The notes below the pieces were generated by a model. That model did not search any database and was not told the origin of the DNA. It worked only from the letters and a program-made list of their open reading frames with translations. A stretch of 64,000 nt of DNA from PFJX01 sp964466195 (GTDB taxonomy: Bacteria > Pseudomonadota > Gammaproteobacteria > Burkholderiales > Thiobacillaceae), in NCBI GenBank assembly GCA_964466195.1, contig CAYXMQ010000004.1:113618-177617 (forward strand), read 5' to 3'. The position numbers and the translations under genes are program-made. Position 1 is the stretch's first letter. Every line of letters starts with the position of its first letter. Positions 1-10,100 of this stretch are shown in pieces.

Positions 1-772
1 GATCACCCGCCGCCGCACGCCGTCCGGCATCCAGACGCCGGTGGCCTACCTGACCTGCAATTTCACCCGTCCGGTCGGCGGCAAACCGGCGTTGCTGACG
101 CACGACGACGTCATCACGCTGTTCCACGAATTCGGCCATGGCCTGCACCACCTGCTGACCAAAGTGGAAGACCTCGGCGTGTCCGGCATCAGCGGCGTCG
201 AATGGGATGCCGTCGAACTGCCGTCGCAGTTCATGGAAAACTTCTGCTGGGAATGGGACGTGCTGAAACACATGACCAGCCACGTCGACAGCGGCGAACC
301 GCTGCCGAAGGAACTGTTCGACAAGATGCTGGCCGCAAAGAACTTTCAGGCCGGCATGCAGACCGTGCGCCAGATCGAGTTTTCGCTGTTTGACATGCAT
401 CTGCATTTCGACCTGAAACCCGGCCAGAGCGCGCTCGAATTGCTGCACGAAATCCGGCAGCGCGTCGCCGTCGTGACCCCGCCCGACTACAACCGTTTTC
501 CGAACAACTTTTCGCACATCTTCGCCGGCGGCTACGCGGCCGGCTACTACAGCTACAAATGGGCGGAAGTCCTCTCTGCCGATGCTTACAGCCTGTTCGA
601 AGACGAAGCGGACAAAGGCAGCTGGGGCGTGCTCAACCCGGAGGTCGGCCACCGCTTCTGGAGCGAAATTCTGGCGCAAGGCGGCGCGCGGCCGGCGATC
701 GAGTCGTTCAAGGCGTTCCGCGGCCGCGAACCGACCATCGACGCGTTGCTGCGCCATAACGGCATGGCCTGA
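1..772 (+). CDS. prlC: Oligopeptidase A, C-terminal part (M3 metallopeptidase, cut by window edge)
   Basis: Cytoplasmic zinc metallopeptidase of family M3 that degrades oligopeptides such as cleaved signal peptides. The reading frame is already open at base 2, so the 5' end lies outside the window. About 256 residues of the roughly 680 usual for the family are present. The zinc-binding motif HEFGHGLHH (HExxH) is at bases 125-151, and the family-typical downstream block with YAAGYYSYKWAEVLSADAY is present, ending at TGA 770-772. PrlC and thimet-type M3 enzymes share the HExxH signature; the oligopeptidase A call rests on the surrounding sequence as I recognise it, without a search. Confidence 0.9.
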   Translation, partial: ITRRRTPSGIQTPVAYLTCNFTRPVGGKPALLTHDDVITLFHEFGHGLHHLLTKVEDLGVSGISGVEWDAVELPSQFMENFCWEWDVLKHMTSHVDSGEPLPKELFDKMLAAKNFQAGMQTVRQIEFSLFDMHLHFDLKPGQSALELLHEIRQRVAVVTPPDYNRFPNNFSHIFAGGYAAGYYSYKWAEVLSADAYSLFEDEADKGSWGVLNPEVGHRFWSEILAQGGARPAIESFKAFRGREPTIDALLRHNGMA

Positions 773-778
773 ACTAAC

Positions 779-808
779 TTGTGCCCGTCGCCGCGCGGCT
801 TCTAGAAT
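779..808 (+). promoter_or_regulatory. Candidate sigma70 promoter for the DUF4124/glutaredoxin-like gene
   Basis: TTGTGC at 779-784 and TAGAAT at 803-808 are 18 bases apart. The -10 box matches the consensus at five of six positions and the -35 box is weaker. A start near 815 would leave a short leader containing the AAGGAG ribosome site at 823-828. Prediction by eye only. Confidence 0.4.
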
Positions 809-833
809 GGCCATGAATCCACAAGGAGATGTC

Positions 834-1331
834 ATGTTCAGGGGCCTACTCATACTGCTGCTGCTCGCCAGCCCGTTGACTCAGGCTGGTGAGGTTTATC
901 GCTGGACGAATGAGCGCGGCGGCGTTTCCTACTCCGATCAGCCGCCGCCGCCCTCCGCCAGACAAGCGGTCAAAGTGCGCAGCAAGGGCAACGTGGTTGA
1001 TGTGGATAAAGAATCTTATGAAATGCGCCTCGCCCGCGACCGAAACCCGGTGCTGCTTTATTCCACGGCCTGCGGACCGATCTGCGACCAGGCCAGCGAT
1101 TATTTGGCGCAGCGCGGCATTGCCTTCACACTGAAGAATCCATCCAAGGAACCGGAAATTGCGCTGGAACTGAAAAAACTCATCGGCACGGTCGAAGTCC
1201 CCGTCATCGTGGTCGGCAAGACCCATCAAAAAGGCTTCGAACCCAGTTCCTGGGGCAGCCTGCTCGAAGCGGCGGGCTATCCCAAGACGCCGTTGATTCC
1301 CGTCAGGCAGAAACCTGGCGCGCAACAATAA
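834..1331 (+). CDS. Secreted DUF4124 / glutaredoxin-like protein
   Basis: 165-residue protein. The first about 18 residues (MFRGLLILLLLASPLTQA) form a Sec signal peptide. Then comes a DUF4124-like segment (EVYRWTNERGGVSYSDQPPP, about residues 19-38) and a thioredoxin-fold, glutaredoxin-like part from about residue 65, with a CGPIC cysteine pair and the VEVPVIVVG strand typical of glutaredoxins. The start at 834 was chosen because AAGGAG lies 5 bases upstream and the signal peptide begins there, although the frame is open further upstream. The cysteine pair is CxxxC rather than CxxC, so redox activity is uncertain. Probably periplasmic; physiological role unknown. Confidence 0.7.
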   Translation: MFRGLLILLLLASPLTQAGEVYRWTNERGGVSYSDQPPPPSARQAVKVRSKGNVVDVDKESYEMRLARDRNPVLLYSTACGPICDQASDYLAQRGIAFTLKNPSKEPEIALELKKLIGTVEVPVIVVGKTHQKGFEPSSWGSLLEAAGYPKTPLIPVRQKPGAQQ

Positions 1332-1372
1332 ATCGTTATCCTGATCACCCCCGCAGCAACAGGAGCACCCGC

Positions 1373-3220
1373 ATGCATCGCCTAGCAGGCTGGCTCGGAC
1401 ATGATATGTCCAATGCCGCACCAATCCTGGAGCAGATGCTGACTCCTTGCAGCGTCGCCCGTCCGACTCACTGCCATACGGACAGCCAAATTCAGCCTGG
1501 CTGGGGCATGGCGGCCAATTTGCCGCTGGCTATCGATGGCCACCTGGCCGCCGTCATCACCGGCCGCCCCCGTTTCGCCGACCCAAAACTCCACGGCCTG
1601 CCGGCCGCTGAGGCCCTGCTCGCGCTCTGGCGGCGACATGGCCGCGACGCGGCGAAACATATCCACGGCAATTTCGCGCTGGCGGTAATGGACCGCCAGA
1701 AAAACAGCGTGTTCCTGGCGCTGGATCGGATCGGCGCGGAGAAACTGGCCTTCGCTCCCAGTCCGCAGGGCCTCGTCTTTTCCAGCCAGGCCGACATGGT
1801 CGCCGCGCACCCGGCAGTCGGGCGCGAACTCGATCCGCAAGGCCTGTTCGACTACCTCTATTTCTTCCAGGTCCCGGCCCCGGGCAGCATATTCAAGGGC
1901 GTGGAAAAACTGCTGCCGGCGCAGTGGGCGTACTGGAAGAAGGGTGAGCTGAGCCGGGGCTTCTATTGGGCGATGCATTACCACGATGCGCCGCGCGACG
2001 ATTTCGCCACCCAGTCGGGCCGCTTCCATACCCTGCTGCGCGACAGCGTCGCGCGCGCCATTGACGACACCCATGACGACCCCCCTGACGGCTCACATGG
2101 CGCCAGTGAGGTGGCCGCCTTCCTGTCCGGCGGTACCGACAGCTCGACGGTCAGCGGTGTACTGAAGGAATTGACCGGCCAGGCCGAAACCTTCTCGATC
2201 GGCTTCGATTCGGCCGGCTTCGATGAAATGGAATATGCCCGCATCGCCGGCCAGCACTTTGGGCTGAAAATGAACGAGTACTACGTCAAACCGGCCGACA
2301 TCGTGGCCGCCATCCCGCTGATCGCCGCGCATTACGACGAACCCTTCGCCAACGAATCCGCCGTTCCCACCTATTTCTGCGCCAAGCTGGCGGCCGAGAA
2401 CGGCTTCAAGGTCATGCTGGCCGGCGACGGCGGCGACGAAATCTTCGGCGGCAACGAACGCTATGCCAAACAGAAGGTATTCGAGTCCTATCAGCGCATT
2501 CCCGCGCTACTGCGGCGCGGCCTGATCGAACCGCTTACCCACCTGCCCGGCCTGTCGGCGTTGCCGCCGGCGCGCAAAGCGCAGAGCTACATTCGGCAAG
2601 CCAATATGCCGCTGCCGGAGCGCATGGAGTCGTACAACTTCATCTACCGGCAGCCGCTCGACGAGATGTTCACCGCCGATTTCCTGGCGCGCATCGACCC
2701 GCACCGGCCGGGCGCCTTGTTGAAAGAGGTCTATGAGCGCGCCGACTCGGGCTCCTACATCAACCGCATGCTCCACCTGGACATCAAATTCACGCTGGCC
2801 GACAACGACTTGCGCAAGGTCGGCGCGATGACCGAGGCCGCCGGCATCGACGTGCGCTACCCGCTGCTGGACGACGCCATGCTGGATTTCTCCGGCGAAG
2901 TGCCGCCGGACTGGAAGGTCAAAGGCCAGTATTTGCGTTGGTTCTTCAAAACCGCGCTGACCGGCTTTCTGCCCGACGAGATCATCAACAAGAGCAAACA
3001 CGGCTTCGGCCTGCCGTTCGGCGTCTGGGCGCGCGAATATGCGCCGCTGCGGGAACGCATCGAAGCCAACCTGGACGCGCTGAAGAAACGCAACATTCTG
3101 CAAGCCGCCTACATCGACCATGTACGCAACGAGCACATGACCGGCCACGCCACTTACTTCGGCCGCGCGATCTGGATGCTGATGATGTTGGAGGAATGGT
3201 TGCAGGCGAAGGGACTTTGA
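1373..3220 (+). CDS. Asparagine-synthetase-like protein with degenerate glutaminase domain
   Basis: 615 residues, the size of glutamine-hydrolysing asparagine synthetase (AsnB). The C-terminal synthetase domain is well kept: the PPi-loop SGGTDSS is at residues 252-258 and an LAGDGGDEIFGG block lies near residue 347. The N-terminal class II amidotransferase domain is recognisable only by fold-like segments. It begins MHRLAGW where active enzymes begin MCGIAG, so the N-terminal nucleophile cysteine is His, and the HRGPD and NGEIYN glutamine-pocket motifs are missing. It could use free ammonia, or make another ATP-dependent amide. AGGAG lies about 8 bases before the ATG. It is near a surface-glycan cluster that has its own intact amidotransferase at 36115-38034. 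Confident on family, not on reaction. Confidence 0.75.
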   Translation: MHRLAGWLGHDMSNAAPILEQMLTPCSVARPTHCHTDSQIQPGWGMAANLPLAIDGHLAAVITGRPRFADPKLHGLPAAEALLALWRRHGRDAAKHIHGNFALAVMDRQKNSVFLALDRIGAEKLAFAPSPQGLVFSSQADMVAAHPAVGRELDPQGLFDYLYFFQVPAPGSIFKGVEKLLPAQWAYWKKGELSRGFYWAMHYHDAPRDDFATQSGRFHTLLRDSVARAIDDTHDDPPDGSHGASEVAAFLSGGTDSSTVSGVLKELTGQAETFSIGFDSAGFDEMEYARIAGQHFGLKMNEYYVKPADIVAAIPLIAAHYDEPFANESAVPTYFCAKLAAENGFKVMLAGDGGDEIFGGNERYAKQKVFESYQRIPALLRRGLIEPLTHLPGLSALPPARKAQSYIRQANMPLPERMESYNFIYRQPLDEMFTADFLARIDPHRPGALLKEVYERADSGSYINRMLHLDIKFTLADNDLRKVGAMTEAAGIDVRYPLLDDAMLDFSGEVPPDWKVKGQYLRWFFKTALTGFLPDEIINKSKHGFGLPFGVWAREYAPLRERIEANLDALKKRNILQAAYIDHVRNEHMTGHATYFGRAIWMLMMLEEWLQAKGL

Positions 3221-3274
3221 ATAGCTCGAATTATTTACAGCTACTGATTCAGTACAAATAATGGAGAATATGCA

Positions 3275-4015
3275 ATGAAAAAACTGCGAGCATGGATAGT
3301 TATTTTCATGACGGCGCCTTACACTGCGCTGGCTATTGGGGCTGATTCTGATAAATCCATGCTGCCTTTTTGGTGCGACCAAAAGGCGCGTGAAACATCA
3401 AACTGGAAGTCGGGATTAAGAGGCGGAATCTACCATTATTGCAATGGCCTGTCGCGCCTGAATGCTTATTGGAAAAAGCATTCAGCATATGAAAAACAAT
3501 ATGCACTGAAAGAAGCCATTAACGAGTTCAACTATATGATAGTAAACAACCAGGGAAGCAAGGATCCTATGTTGGGCGAGGTCTATATGAACAAAGCCAT
3601 CGCATTGCGTCTTGGCGGCAGCGATGTTGCTGCCATCAGTGATTTGCACAAAGCGCTTGAGTACAATCCCGGCCTACCCCAAGTTTACATAGAATTAACC
3701 AATTTATACATAAAGTTAAAACAAAACGAGCGCGCCTTGGAGGTGGTTAGCCAGGGACTTCGCCATTTACCAGACACAAAAGCGCTTCAGAAACAATATA
3801 CGAGTCTGGGTGGCAAATTACCTTATCCCGAAGCAATAAACAAATCATCAGAGGAAGTTCAGAAACAGCTTCCAGAATTCGCCCCTCCTCAGCCGCCTAA
3901 TCCTGAAACCAAACCAAGGCAATCCACCGAGGAAAAACAACCAGCCCCCACTCAGAATGACATGCAAAAATCTCAAGAAGGGGAAAAGAAGTCATGGTGT
4001 AGATTCTGTCCATAA
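3275..4015 (+). CDS. Secreted TPR-repeat protein of unknown function
   Basis: 246 residues. A Sec signal peptide covers roughly residues 1-23 (MKKLRAWIVIFMTAPYTALA). The middle (about residues 75-175) has helical repeats like tetratricopeptide repeats, for example AISDLHKALEYNPGLPQVYIELTNLYIKL read in two halves. The C-terminal 50 residues are rich in Pro, Glu and Gln and end in WCRFCP, with two cysteines. Codon use is visibly AT-richer than in the genes on either side, a sign of separate origin shared with the convergent sulfotransferase. No specific family recognised; a periplasmic or envelope adaptor role is only a guess from the TPR fold. Confidence 0.6.
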   Translation: MKKLRAWIVIFMTAPYTALAIGADSDKSMLPFWCDQKARETSNWKSGLRGGIYHYCNGLSRLNAYWKKHSAYEKQYALKEAINEFNYMIVNNQGSKDPMLGEVYMNKAIALRLGGSDVAAISDLHKALEYNPGLPQVYIELTNLYIKLKQNERALEVVSQGLRHLPDTKALQKQYTSLGGKLPYPEAINKSSEEVQKQLPEFAPPQPPNPETKPRQSTEEKQPAPTQNDMQKSQEGEKKSWCRFCP

Positions 4016-4045
4016 TGAGGCATCCAAACAGGCATGATGCGTGCT

Positions 4046-4912
4046 TCAGAATGGAATTTCGTATCCCATTTTTGCCATAGGTTCCGAGCACACTTCTCGG
4101 AAAATGTCTCGTTGCTGTTCCGACCAGTCCGCATGGGCTGGCTGACGGCTCGCCATCAACGTTCGAACATCAACATCTGATTCATTGGCAACTTTATCAA
4201 GCGGGTGAACATGGTTGGTTCGAGCGAAATGAGCGGGCACTGAATCGTATTCAAGACCAATGAACTCAAACACCCTTTTAAATAGATTTTCCGGCGCGTC
4301 GAGAAGATCACTATGCCTGACGGTGATGGCTTGGTCGAAATCAATTAGGTAGGAATAAGTATTAATGCTGCGCGCCCATTCCTCGCATTGCCTGCGAAAA
4401 TCAAGCTCCTTGAAGCCGTGGAACTTTGTGCGCGAATTGATGACATCTATTCCGCTGCGATGAATCATGACAAATCTGGCTGAAGGGTAAAGTTTGAGCA
4501 AACCCTGCGCAACTTTTTTCACCGGAAAGGTTTTTGCGCTCCAATGCGTCTTTGTCAAAACATTATATCCGCCATTGACCATATCCTTTGCCATTCTATA
4601 CAGGCCGTAATGCCTTCCAAAGGCACTCTCATAAGCCAATTTTTTGAGCGCTTTGAATATATATGATTGGCTTACCCTAAGGGAGGACGAATAATACTCA
4701 AGTTCACGATCGTCGGCGAATGCCAAATCGAATACCATGCCACCAACATCAGTCAGAAAAGGATCCTCGCCATTGAAGCTATAAATTCGGCGATGCCTGC
4801 CCAGCGCATGGAGAAGCACGCTGGTTCCGGAGCGACTGCCTCCCACAACAAAAATAGGACGATCCTCTACTCTATGTGCGAGAAGGCCGCCAATTGCATC
4901 TTGAATACACAA
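4046..4912 (-). CDS. Sulfotransferase family protein
   Basis: 288 residues. The PAPS 5'-phosphosulfate loop is GGSRSGTS at residues 24-31. The 3'-phosphate-binding segment is around residues 146-160, with Arg152 and Ser160 at the expected positions (VMIHRSGIDVINS). It would transfer sulfate from PAPS to a hydroxyl of a glycan or lipid in the cytoplasm. The start is TTG, supported by a GAGGA ribosome site about 7 bases upstream and an in-frame stop shortly before it; no ATG precedes the P-loop. It is the last gene of the minus-strand glycan block and is AT-richer than the glycosyltransferases upstream. Substrate unknown. Confidence 0.8.
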   Translation of the reverse strand: MCIQDAIGGLLAHRVEDRPIFVVGGSRSGTSVLLHALGRHRRIYSFNGEDPFLTDVGGMVFDLAFADDRELEYYSSSLRVSQSYIFKALKKLAYESAFGRHYGLYRMAKDMVNGGYNVLTKTHWSAKTFPVKKVAQGLLKLYPSARFVMIHRSGIDVINSRTKFHGFKELDFRRQCEEWARSINTYSYLIDFDQAITVRHSDLLDAPENLFKRVFEFIGLEYDSVPAHFARTNHVHPLDKVANESDVDVRTLMASRQPAHADWSEQQRDIFREVCSEPMAKMGYEIPF

Positions 4913-4942
4913 AGCTGGATCCTCTATTAATTAGTTTGACTA

Positions 4943-6175
4943 TCAGAAACCTTTAGCTGCAACCCTTTGATAAACGGCGGTTACGCCCTTTACGTGTTCT
5001 TCCACGGAAAAGGTCGCAAGCGCGTGCATTCTTGCTGCTTTGCCAAGCCGCTGCCTTAGTTCCTGATCTTGATACACGCGCAGGATGTTCTCACCCAAAC
5101 TAGATGCATCGTTCGCTTTGAAAAGCAGTCCTGTCACACCATCCTCCACCATTTCCAAAGCACCTCCATGATTTGGCGCGATCAGCGGCCGGGCCATGGT
5201 CATGGATTCGATGATCATGGTACCCAGCGGCTCAGGTGACGTGGACGCGGAAAGGACTACGTCCAGACCGTTGTAGACCGCCGGCATGTCCTTGACATGA
5301 CCAGTGAACACCACCCTGCCCATCAGCTCCGGCGCCTTGGCCAGTTCCCTCAACTCCCGTTCGAAGCCGGCACATTCTTCCGGGGTTCCGCCGACGATGG
5401 CGAAGATCGCGTCAGGCATCTGCGACACCAGCAGCTTCGCCGCTTCGATGAACAAACGCTGGCCCTTCCAGGGAATCAGCAAGCCGACCAGTCCCACCAC
5501 GAACGCCTCCTCGCTGATGCCATGCCGCTGGCGGAAGGCGTGGCCATCCGCATGAATATCGAGTTTGTCGAGTTCAATGCCATCGTAGATGTAGGTGCGT
5601 TTCTCCGGCGGCACGCCCAGTCTGCCAATGCTCTCCGAAACCCAGCGCGACACCGGGATAAAATGATCCGGCAACTTGAAGAACCAGCCCATGGCAAGTG
5701 AGCCCTGCTGATCGCCGCGCACATGGGCAATCACGGGAATCCGCAGCAGCTTGCCGGCCAGAACCGAGCCCCGATTGCATAGAGGCTCGTTGTTGACGTG
5801 GATAATGTCCGGCTTGAAACGCCAGGCGGTCCATAGGAAGTTCAGAAAGAACGGAAGGAAGTTGACCAGATCATCCAGCCTGGCGATGACCTGATTGGTC
5901 AGCCAACGTAGACCAGGCAGCACGTCTGGCCACTTTACCTTGTCCAGTGTGCGCTTCATGTTCACCGTATCGAAGTGGCGGTCGGCAATGTGCCTCCAGT
6001 GCGTTTCCGCGGCGATATCTTCATACAGTGGACCACCCAGGCCGGTCACCAGCATGGATTCATATTTTTCCGGGTCCAAGTTCCGTACCAGGTGGCGCAG
6101 GCAGATGATGGCGCCACCGTAACCGATACCGTTTTCCACAAAAAGGATGCGCTTGCGGGCAGAAGTGTGTTTCAC
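4943..6175 (-). CDS. Glycosyltransferase family 4
   Basis: 410 residues with the two-Rossmann GT-B layout. The N-terminal half has the acceptor-side GIGYGGAIICLRHL loop near residue 16. The C-terminal donor half has VGLVGLLIPWKGQ near residue 228 and the nucleotide-sugar motif around SPEPLGTMIIESMTMARP (near residue 314), which carries the conserved E-x7-E pattern. It adds a sugar to the growing surface glycan on the cytoplasmic side. The start is GTG, only 3 bases after the stop of the upstream GT2 gene, so the two are probably co-transcribed. No clear ribosome site. Donor and acceptor cannot be told from sequence. Confidence 0.85.
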   Translation of the reverse strand: MKHTSARKRILFVENGIGYGGAIICLRHLVRNLDPEKYESMLVTGLGGPLYEDIAAETHWRHIADRHFDTVNMKRTLDKVKWPDVLPGLRWLTNQVIARLDDLVNFLPFFLNFLWTAWRFKPDIIHVNNEPLCNRGSVLAGKLLRIPVIAHVRGDQQGSLAMGWFFKLPDHFIPVSRWVSESIGRLGVPPEKRTYIYDGIELDKLDIHADGHAFRQRHGISEEAFVVGLVGLLIPWKGQRLFIEAAKLLVSQMPDAIFAIVGGTPEECAGFERELRELAKAPELMGRVVFTGHVKDMPAVYNGLDVVLSASTSPEPLGTMIIESMTMARPLIAPNHGGALEMVEDGVTGLLFKANDASSLGENILRVYQDQELRQRLGKAARMHALATFSVEEHVKGVTAVYQRVAAKGF

Positions 6176-6178
6176 GTG

Positions 6179-7135
6179 TCAGCCGTTGATTTTTCGTTTG
6201 GTGTTGCGAAGAGCCCTGATAACCCCGGGCGGAAAATAACTGAGAAGAGCGAAGGCGAGTGTGGAAAGGCTTGGAGTTTCCCTGAAACTTGCCCAGAACG
6301 GATTGCGCGCCCTGGCAGGTTGGTCCGAATTTAAGTACCAGTAGCCAAGCTCCCACTGGGCCTGGGCCACGATCCGGTCGGCATCAAGCCCCTGGTCCCG
6401 CATCTGCTTGCCCCCCCAGGATCGTATCCGTTGCATCACCCGCGCCATGTCGGCCAGCAGACGTTCGGTGTGGTGGATGGCGTTGCTGTCGTGCAGTCGA
6501 TAAAGCACCAGCACATCCGGCAGGCAGACAAGAGGATAGCGTGCGGCGATACGCGCCCAGAGTTCCAGATCCTCGCCATAGCGAATGTCCGATGCAAAAC
6601 CACCTACGTTGTCGAGCGCGCGTTTGCTAACCATGACACTGCTGGTAGGAAGAAAATTGATAAGGATCAGGCGGCCGAAAGCGTCCATAAGCGGGCTGCC
6701 GGCCAGTTCAACGAACTCGTCGTGCAAGCCCTGCTTGCGAAACAGGGAGTCCAGTATTACTTGGTCCTTGGTGTCCACGTCGCAGCGATCAGTCCCGACC
6801 AAGCCGACTTGCGGGTTCCGTTCAAAAACAGCGAGTTGCTTCTCGCTTTTCTCGGGCAGCCAGCGGTCATCCGCATCAAGAAAGGCCACGATGTCGCCGG
6901 TGGCTTCCTGTATTCCTCGGTTGCGTGCACTGGAAACGCCGGCGTTGGCCTGATGCACATAGGTCACATCCTGGCCGAGACCGGCCACCACCTGCTTAGT
7001 ATCATCCGTTGAACCGTCATCCACCACGATGATCTGGTGCACCGGCCGGGTTTGCCGCCGGACACTCTCAATAGCTTCAGGCAGAAAACGAGCCGCGTTA
7101 TAGGCGGGGATCACGACGCTGACTCGGAAGGACAT
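6179..7135 (-). CDS. Glycosyltransferase family 2
   Basis: 318 residues. GT-A fold opening VSVVIPAYNAARFLPEAI, then VVDDGSTD near residue 40 and the metal-binding DADD near residue 93. The true start is taken as the ATG at 7135: the GT2 fold begins right there, and it lies 8 bases after the stop of the upstream fusion gene, although the frame stays open upstream as a shadow. Belongs to the minus-strand glycan operon; sugar specificity unknown. Confidence 0.85.
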   Translation of the reverse strand: MSFRVSVVIPAYNAARFLPEAIESVRRQTRPVHQIIVVDDGSTDDTKQVVAGLGQDVTYVHQANAGVSSARNRGIQEATGDIVAFLDADDRWLPEKSEKQLAVFERNPQVGLVGTDRCDVDTKDQVILDSLFRKQGLHDEFVELAGSPLMDAFGRLILINFLPTSSVMVSKRALDNVGGFASDIRYGEDLELWARIAARYPLVCLPDVLVLYRLHDSNAIHHTERLLADMARVMQRIRSWGGKQMRDQGLDADRIVAQAQWELGYWYLNSDQPARARNPFWASFRETPSLSTLAFALLSYFPPGVIRALRNTKRKING

Positions 7136-7142
7136 ATCTTGC

Positions 7143-10100
7143 TCAGGCGGGCTGTGAGATGCAGTCATGTTCCACGTTTCCAGTGTTCCCGGCCACTCGC
7201 TCCTGGCGCAACCAGTCCAGCATAGCGCTTTGCAACCTGGCAAAAACCTCCGGCTGCTCAGACTTGACGTCACTGCGGCAGTTGGGGTCTGCTTCCGCAT
7301 CGAACAATTGCCAGATCGCCCCATCCACCAGAGGCTGATAGACCAGCTTCCAACGCCCGAGACGCAGCATGCGATCCTTGGCAAGGATGACTTGGTCCTG
7401 GTATTCGCGCTTGACCGCCATGGTTCCGCTCGCAAGGTCAGGAATATCCAACAAGTTCAATAGATCAGGGTAGCGCAAGTGTCCCGGCGGCATATCCGGC
7501 AGGTCGGTCAGCCAGATTCCGGTTTCGTACCTGGCCATCAGTTCCGGCATGGGGCCGCCTTGCAGCGCGCCCGCCAGGGATACGCCGTCCACGCCGGGGC
7601 AGGCGGGCAAATCCAGCAAGTCGAGCAAAGTGGGCATGATGTCCACGCTGCGGGTGATTCCGTTGAGCTGTCCAGTAGTGGCGATCTGCTGGCCGGCCAG
7701 GATGATAGGCACCTGAGCCGAATGCTCCTCCATCGCAGAATTACCTTGCCCCCAGTTGTCCTGCTCAAAGAACTCCATACCGTGGTCGGAATAGATCAAC
7801 ACCAAAGTCGACTCGGCCAGCCCACAGGCCTCCAGATGTCCGAGAATGCGCTCCACCTCATCGTTGAAGCGGCGCGCGCAGCCGTCATAAAGGGCAAGAA
7901 TTTGATCCAGGTCGAAGGCTTCCTTGGATTCACCCTGCCGCCGAATGATTTCCATCGGATCGGTCAGACCGGACATAACGAACTTGGAGTCACCCTGATA
8001 TTCCTTGGCGGAATACATCGTGTAATAGGGATATTCCGAGCCAAACGGTGCATGCGTGGTGGAAAGAAACACATTGAGCATGAAGGGTTGTTCGCGCTGC
8101 CCAAGGTCGTTGATCAGACGGCAGGCCTCACGGCCGATCAGGTCGGTCATCGGCACCCAGCCGAGATAATGGATTTCGGGCAGGAAATCCTTGCCGAAAG
8201 CGTTATGGGTGAACAGGGAAAGGAACAGACGAAGATCCTTGGGCCCCTGCCGAATAAACAACTTGAGGTTCCATTGGTCCTCCGGCAGATCCACATAATC
8301 AAAGCCGAAGGAAAATTTTCCCATGTCCGCTCCGCACCAATCAGAAAGCGCCGCCGTGGCATAACCGTGCTTGCCCAAGATCGCGGGCAGCGCCTCCATA
8401 GGTAGCTTCGCCTCGGTGTCAGCCGCGAAGTTGTCACGGATACCGTGCCGGCAAGGCCAACTGCTAGTCAACATGGAGACTAGGCTGGATGCAGTGCGGG
8501 CGCACGGAATGTAGCAGCGGGTCAGATGCGCTCCCTTGGTCGCCAAGTGGTGAAGTGCGGGAGTCAGCTCCGGGCTGATGCGATCGGCCCGCAGGGTGTC
8601 AGAGCCGATCATCAACACATTGCGCCGGCCGGAACGCCGCCTTGCCCTTACCGCTCGCGGATAGTCCGGCGTTCGTAACCACTGGTGCAGTGCGAGCGCG
8701 GCAGCCGTAAAAGCAAGCACGGCCAGCGCAGCCGCCGCGTCGCCCTCCGCGCTGGCCTTCAGCAGGCTGGTCATGACCAGCCCGACGCAGGGCACGATCA
8801 AGGCAGCGGTTGCCAGCTTCAACCGAAGCGGTGTGAGCTGTTGCCAAAGGGGGTAGAGGCGATTGGCACGATAGTTCAGGGATGCCACTAGGCTGGCGGG
8901 CAACCAAAGCAAATGCCTGCAGAATTGCAGCACGCTGATCGCAACAATACCGGCAGCCGCAGCGAATATCGCCCACGTTGCGTTGAAATTCTGGTCAAAA
9001 AGAAAGGCAATGCCGGCATAAGCCAGGCTGCCCGTGGCCGCCTGGATGATGAGTATTAGCAAAGCGAAGATCATCAGGCGGCTGAAAGCGTACAGGGCAT
9101 ACCAGCGATAACGTGAAAGAACTTCATTTCGAATTTGTGGCCCTGTCCGGGAAAAGTACAGCAACGAGCGGGTTCCCAACACCGCGGCAAAGACGACTGC
9201 AACACCCAGAGTTGCCGCAATGCCCGTATGAAAAGCACCTGCAGGCGCGGCAGCGTGCAAAGCGGCGACCCCGCCCAGGCCGGCTGCCGCGAAGAGGGTC
9301 GGCCATACCAGTTTCTTGCGCGGACGCCTGGGCCTGCTGGTAGCTGCATCACGCAGCCCGCGGATTTCCCCCAGGGTAGAAGCCAGGCGCATCAGATAGA
9401 AGCGCAAACGCGGCCAGGCAGGAGGAACCAACGCCTTGAAACCATAGCCCGCCAGTTTGCGCCACATATACAGCGGTACGCCGCCTCGCCGCCCCTCATG
9501 GTTCACGCGCGCCGAAGAACGCGAGCGCTGATAGGCTTTTTCAAGCAGATAGGGAAAACCCAGGCGAGTCGAGTCCACATAGTGATACTGAAAAACTTCC
9601 GGCACATATTGCAGGCGCTCGCCGCGTTCCAGTGCCTTCAGCACGAAAGCGATGTCCTCTCCGCCCCCGAGGTCATGCCCCTTGGGACCAAGATCCGTGG
9701 AAAAACCACCGATTCGACCGAATACCTGAGGACGCAGGAACAGGTTGCCACCGCCAGGCAATTCGTCAGCATCAAGCGTGACACGCTTGGGAAGCGGCCC
9801 GAACTCCTGTTCCTGCACCGGCGCAGGATAGATGCGGTAGCGCCCCTGGTCATGCACCCATGCTGGTTCCGTGCCGTCCCAGTCGGCGACGATCCTGCCG
9901 CAGAACAGCGTAGCCTCGGGATAGGTCTCGGCTGCCTTGCAAATTTCCGCCAGATACTGGCTATCGACGCGATGATCGTCGTCAACGAAAGCGACCACAT
10001 CGCTGTCCATCAAATGCGGTATGGCGGTATTCAGCGCATTTGACTTGCCCGGTTTGGGCTCCGCCAGCCACTCAATAGGCAGCCTTGATGGGTCTTGCAG

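Noticed and set aside
9135..10043. 302-codon plus-strand open frame opposite the GT2-AP fusion
   Set aside because: No recognisable domain and no ribosome site; the opposite strand encodes a clear GT2 domain.
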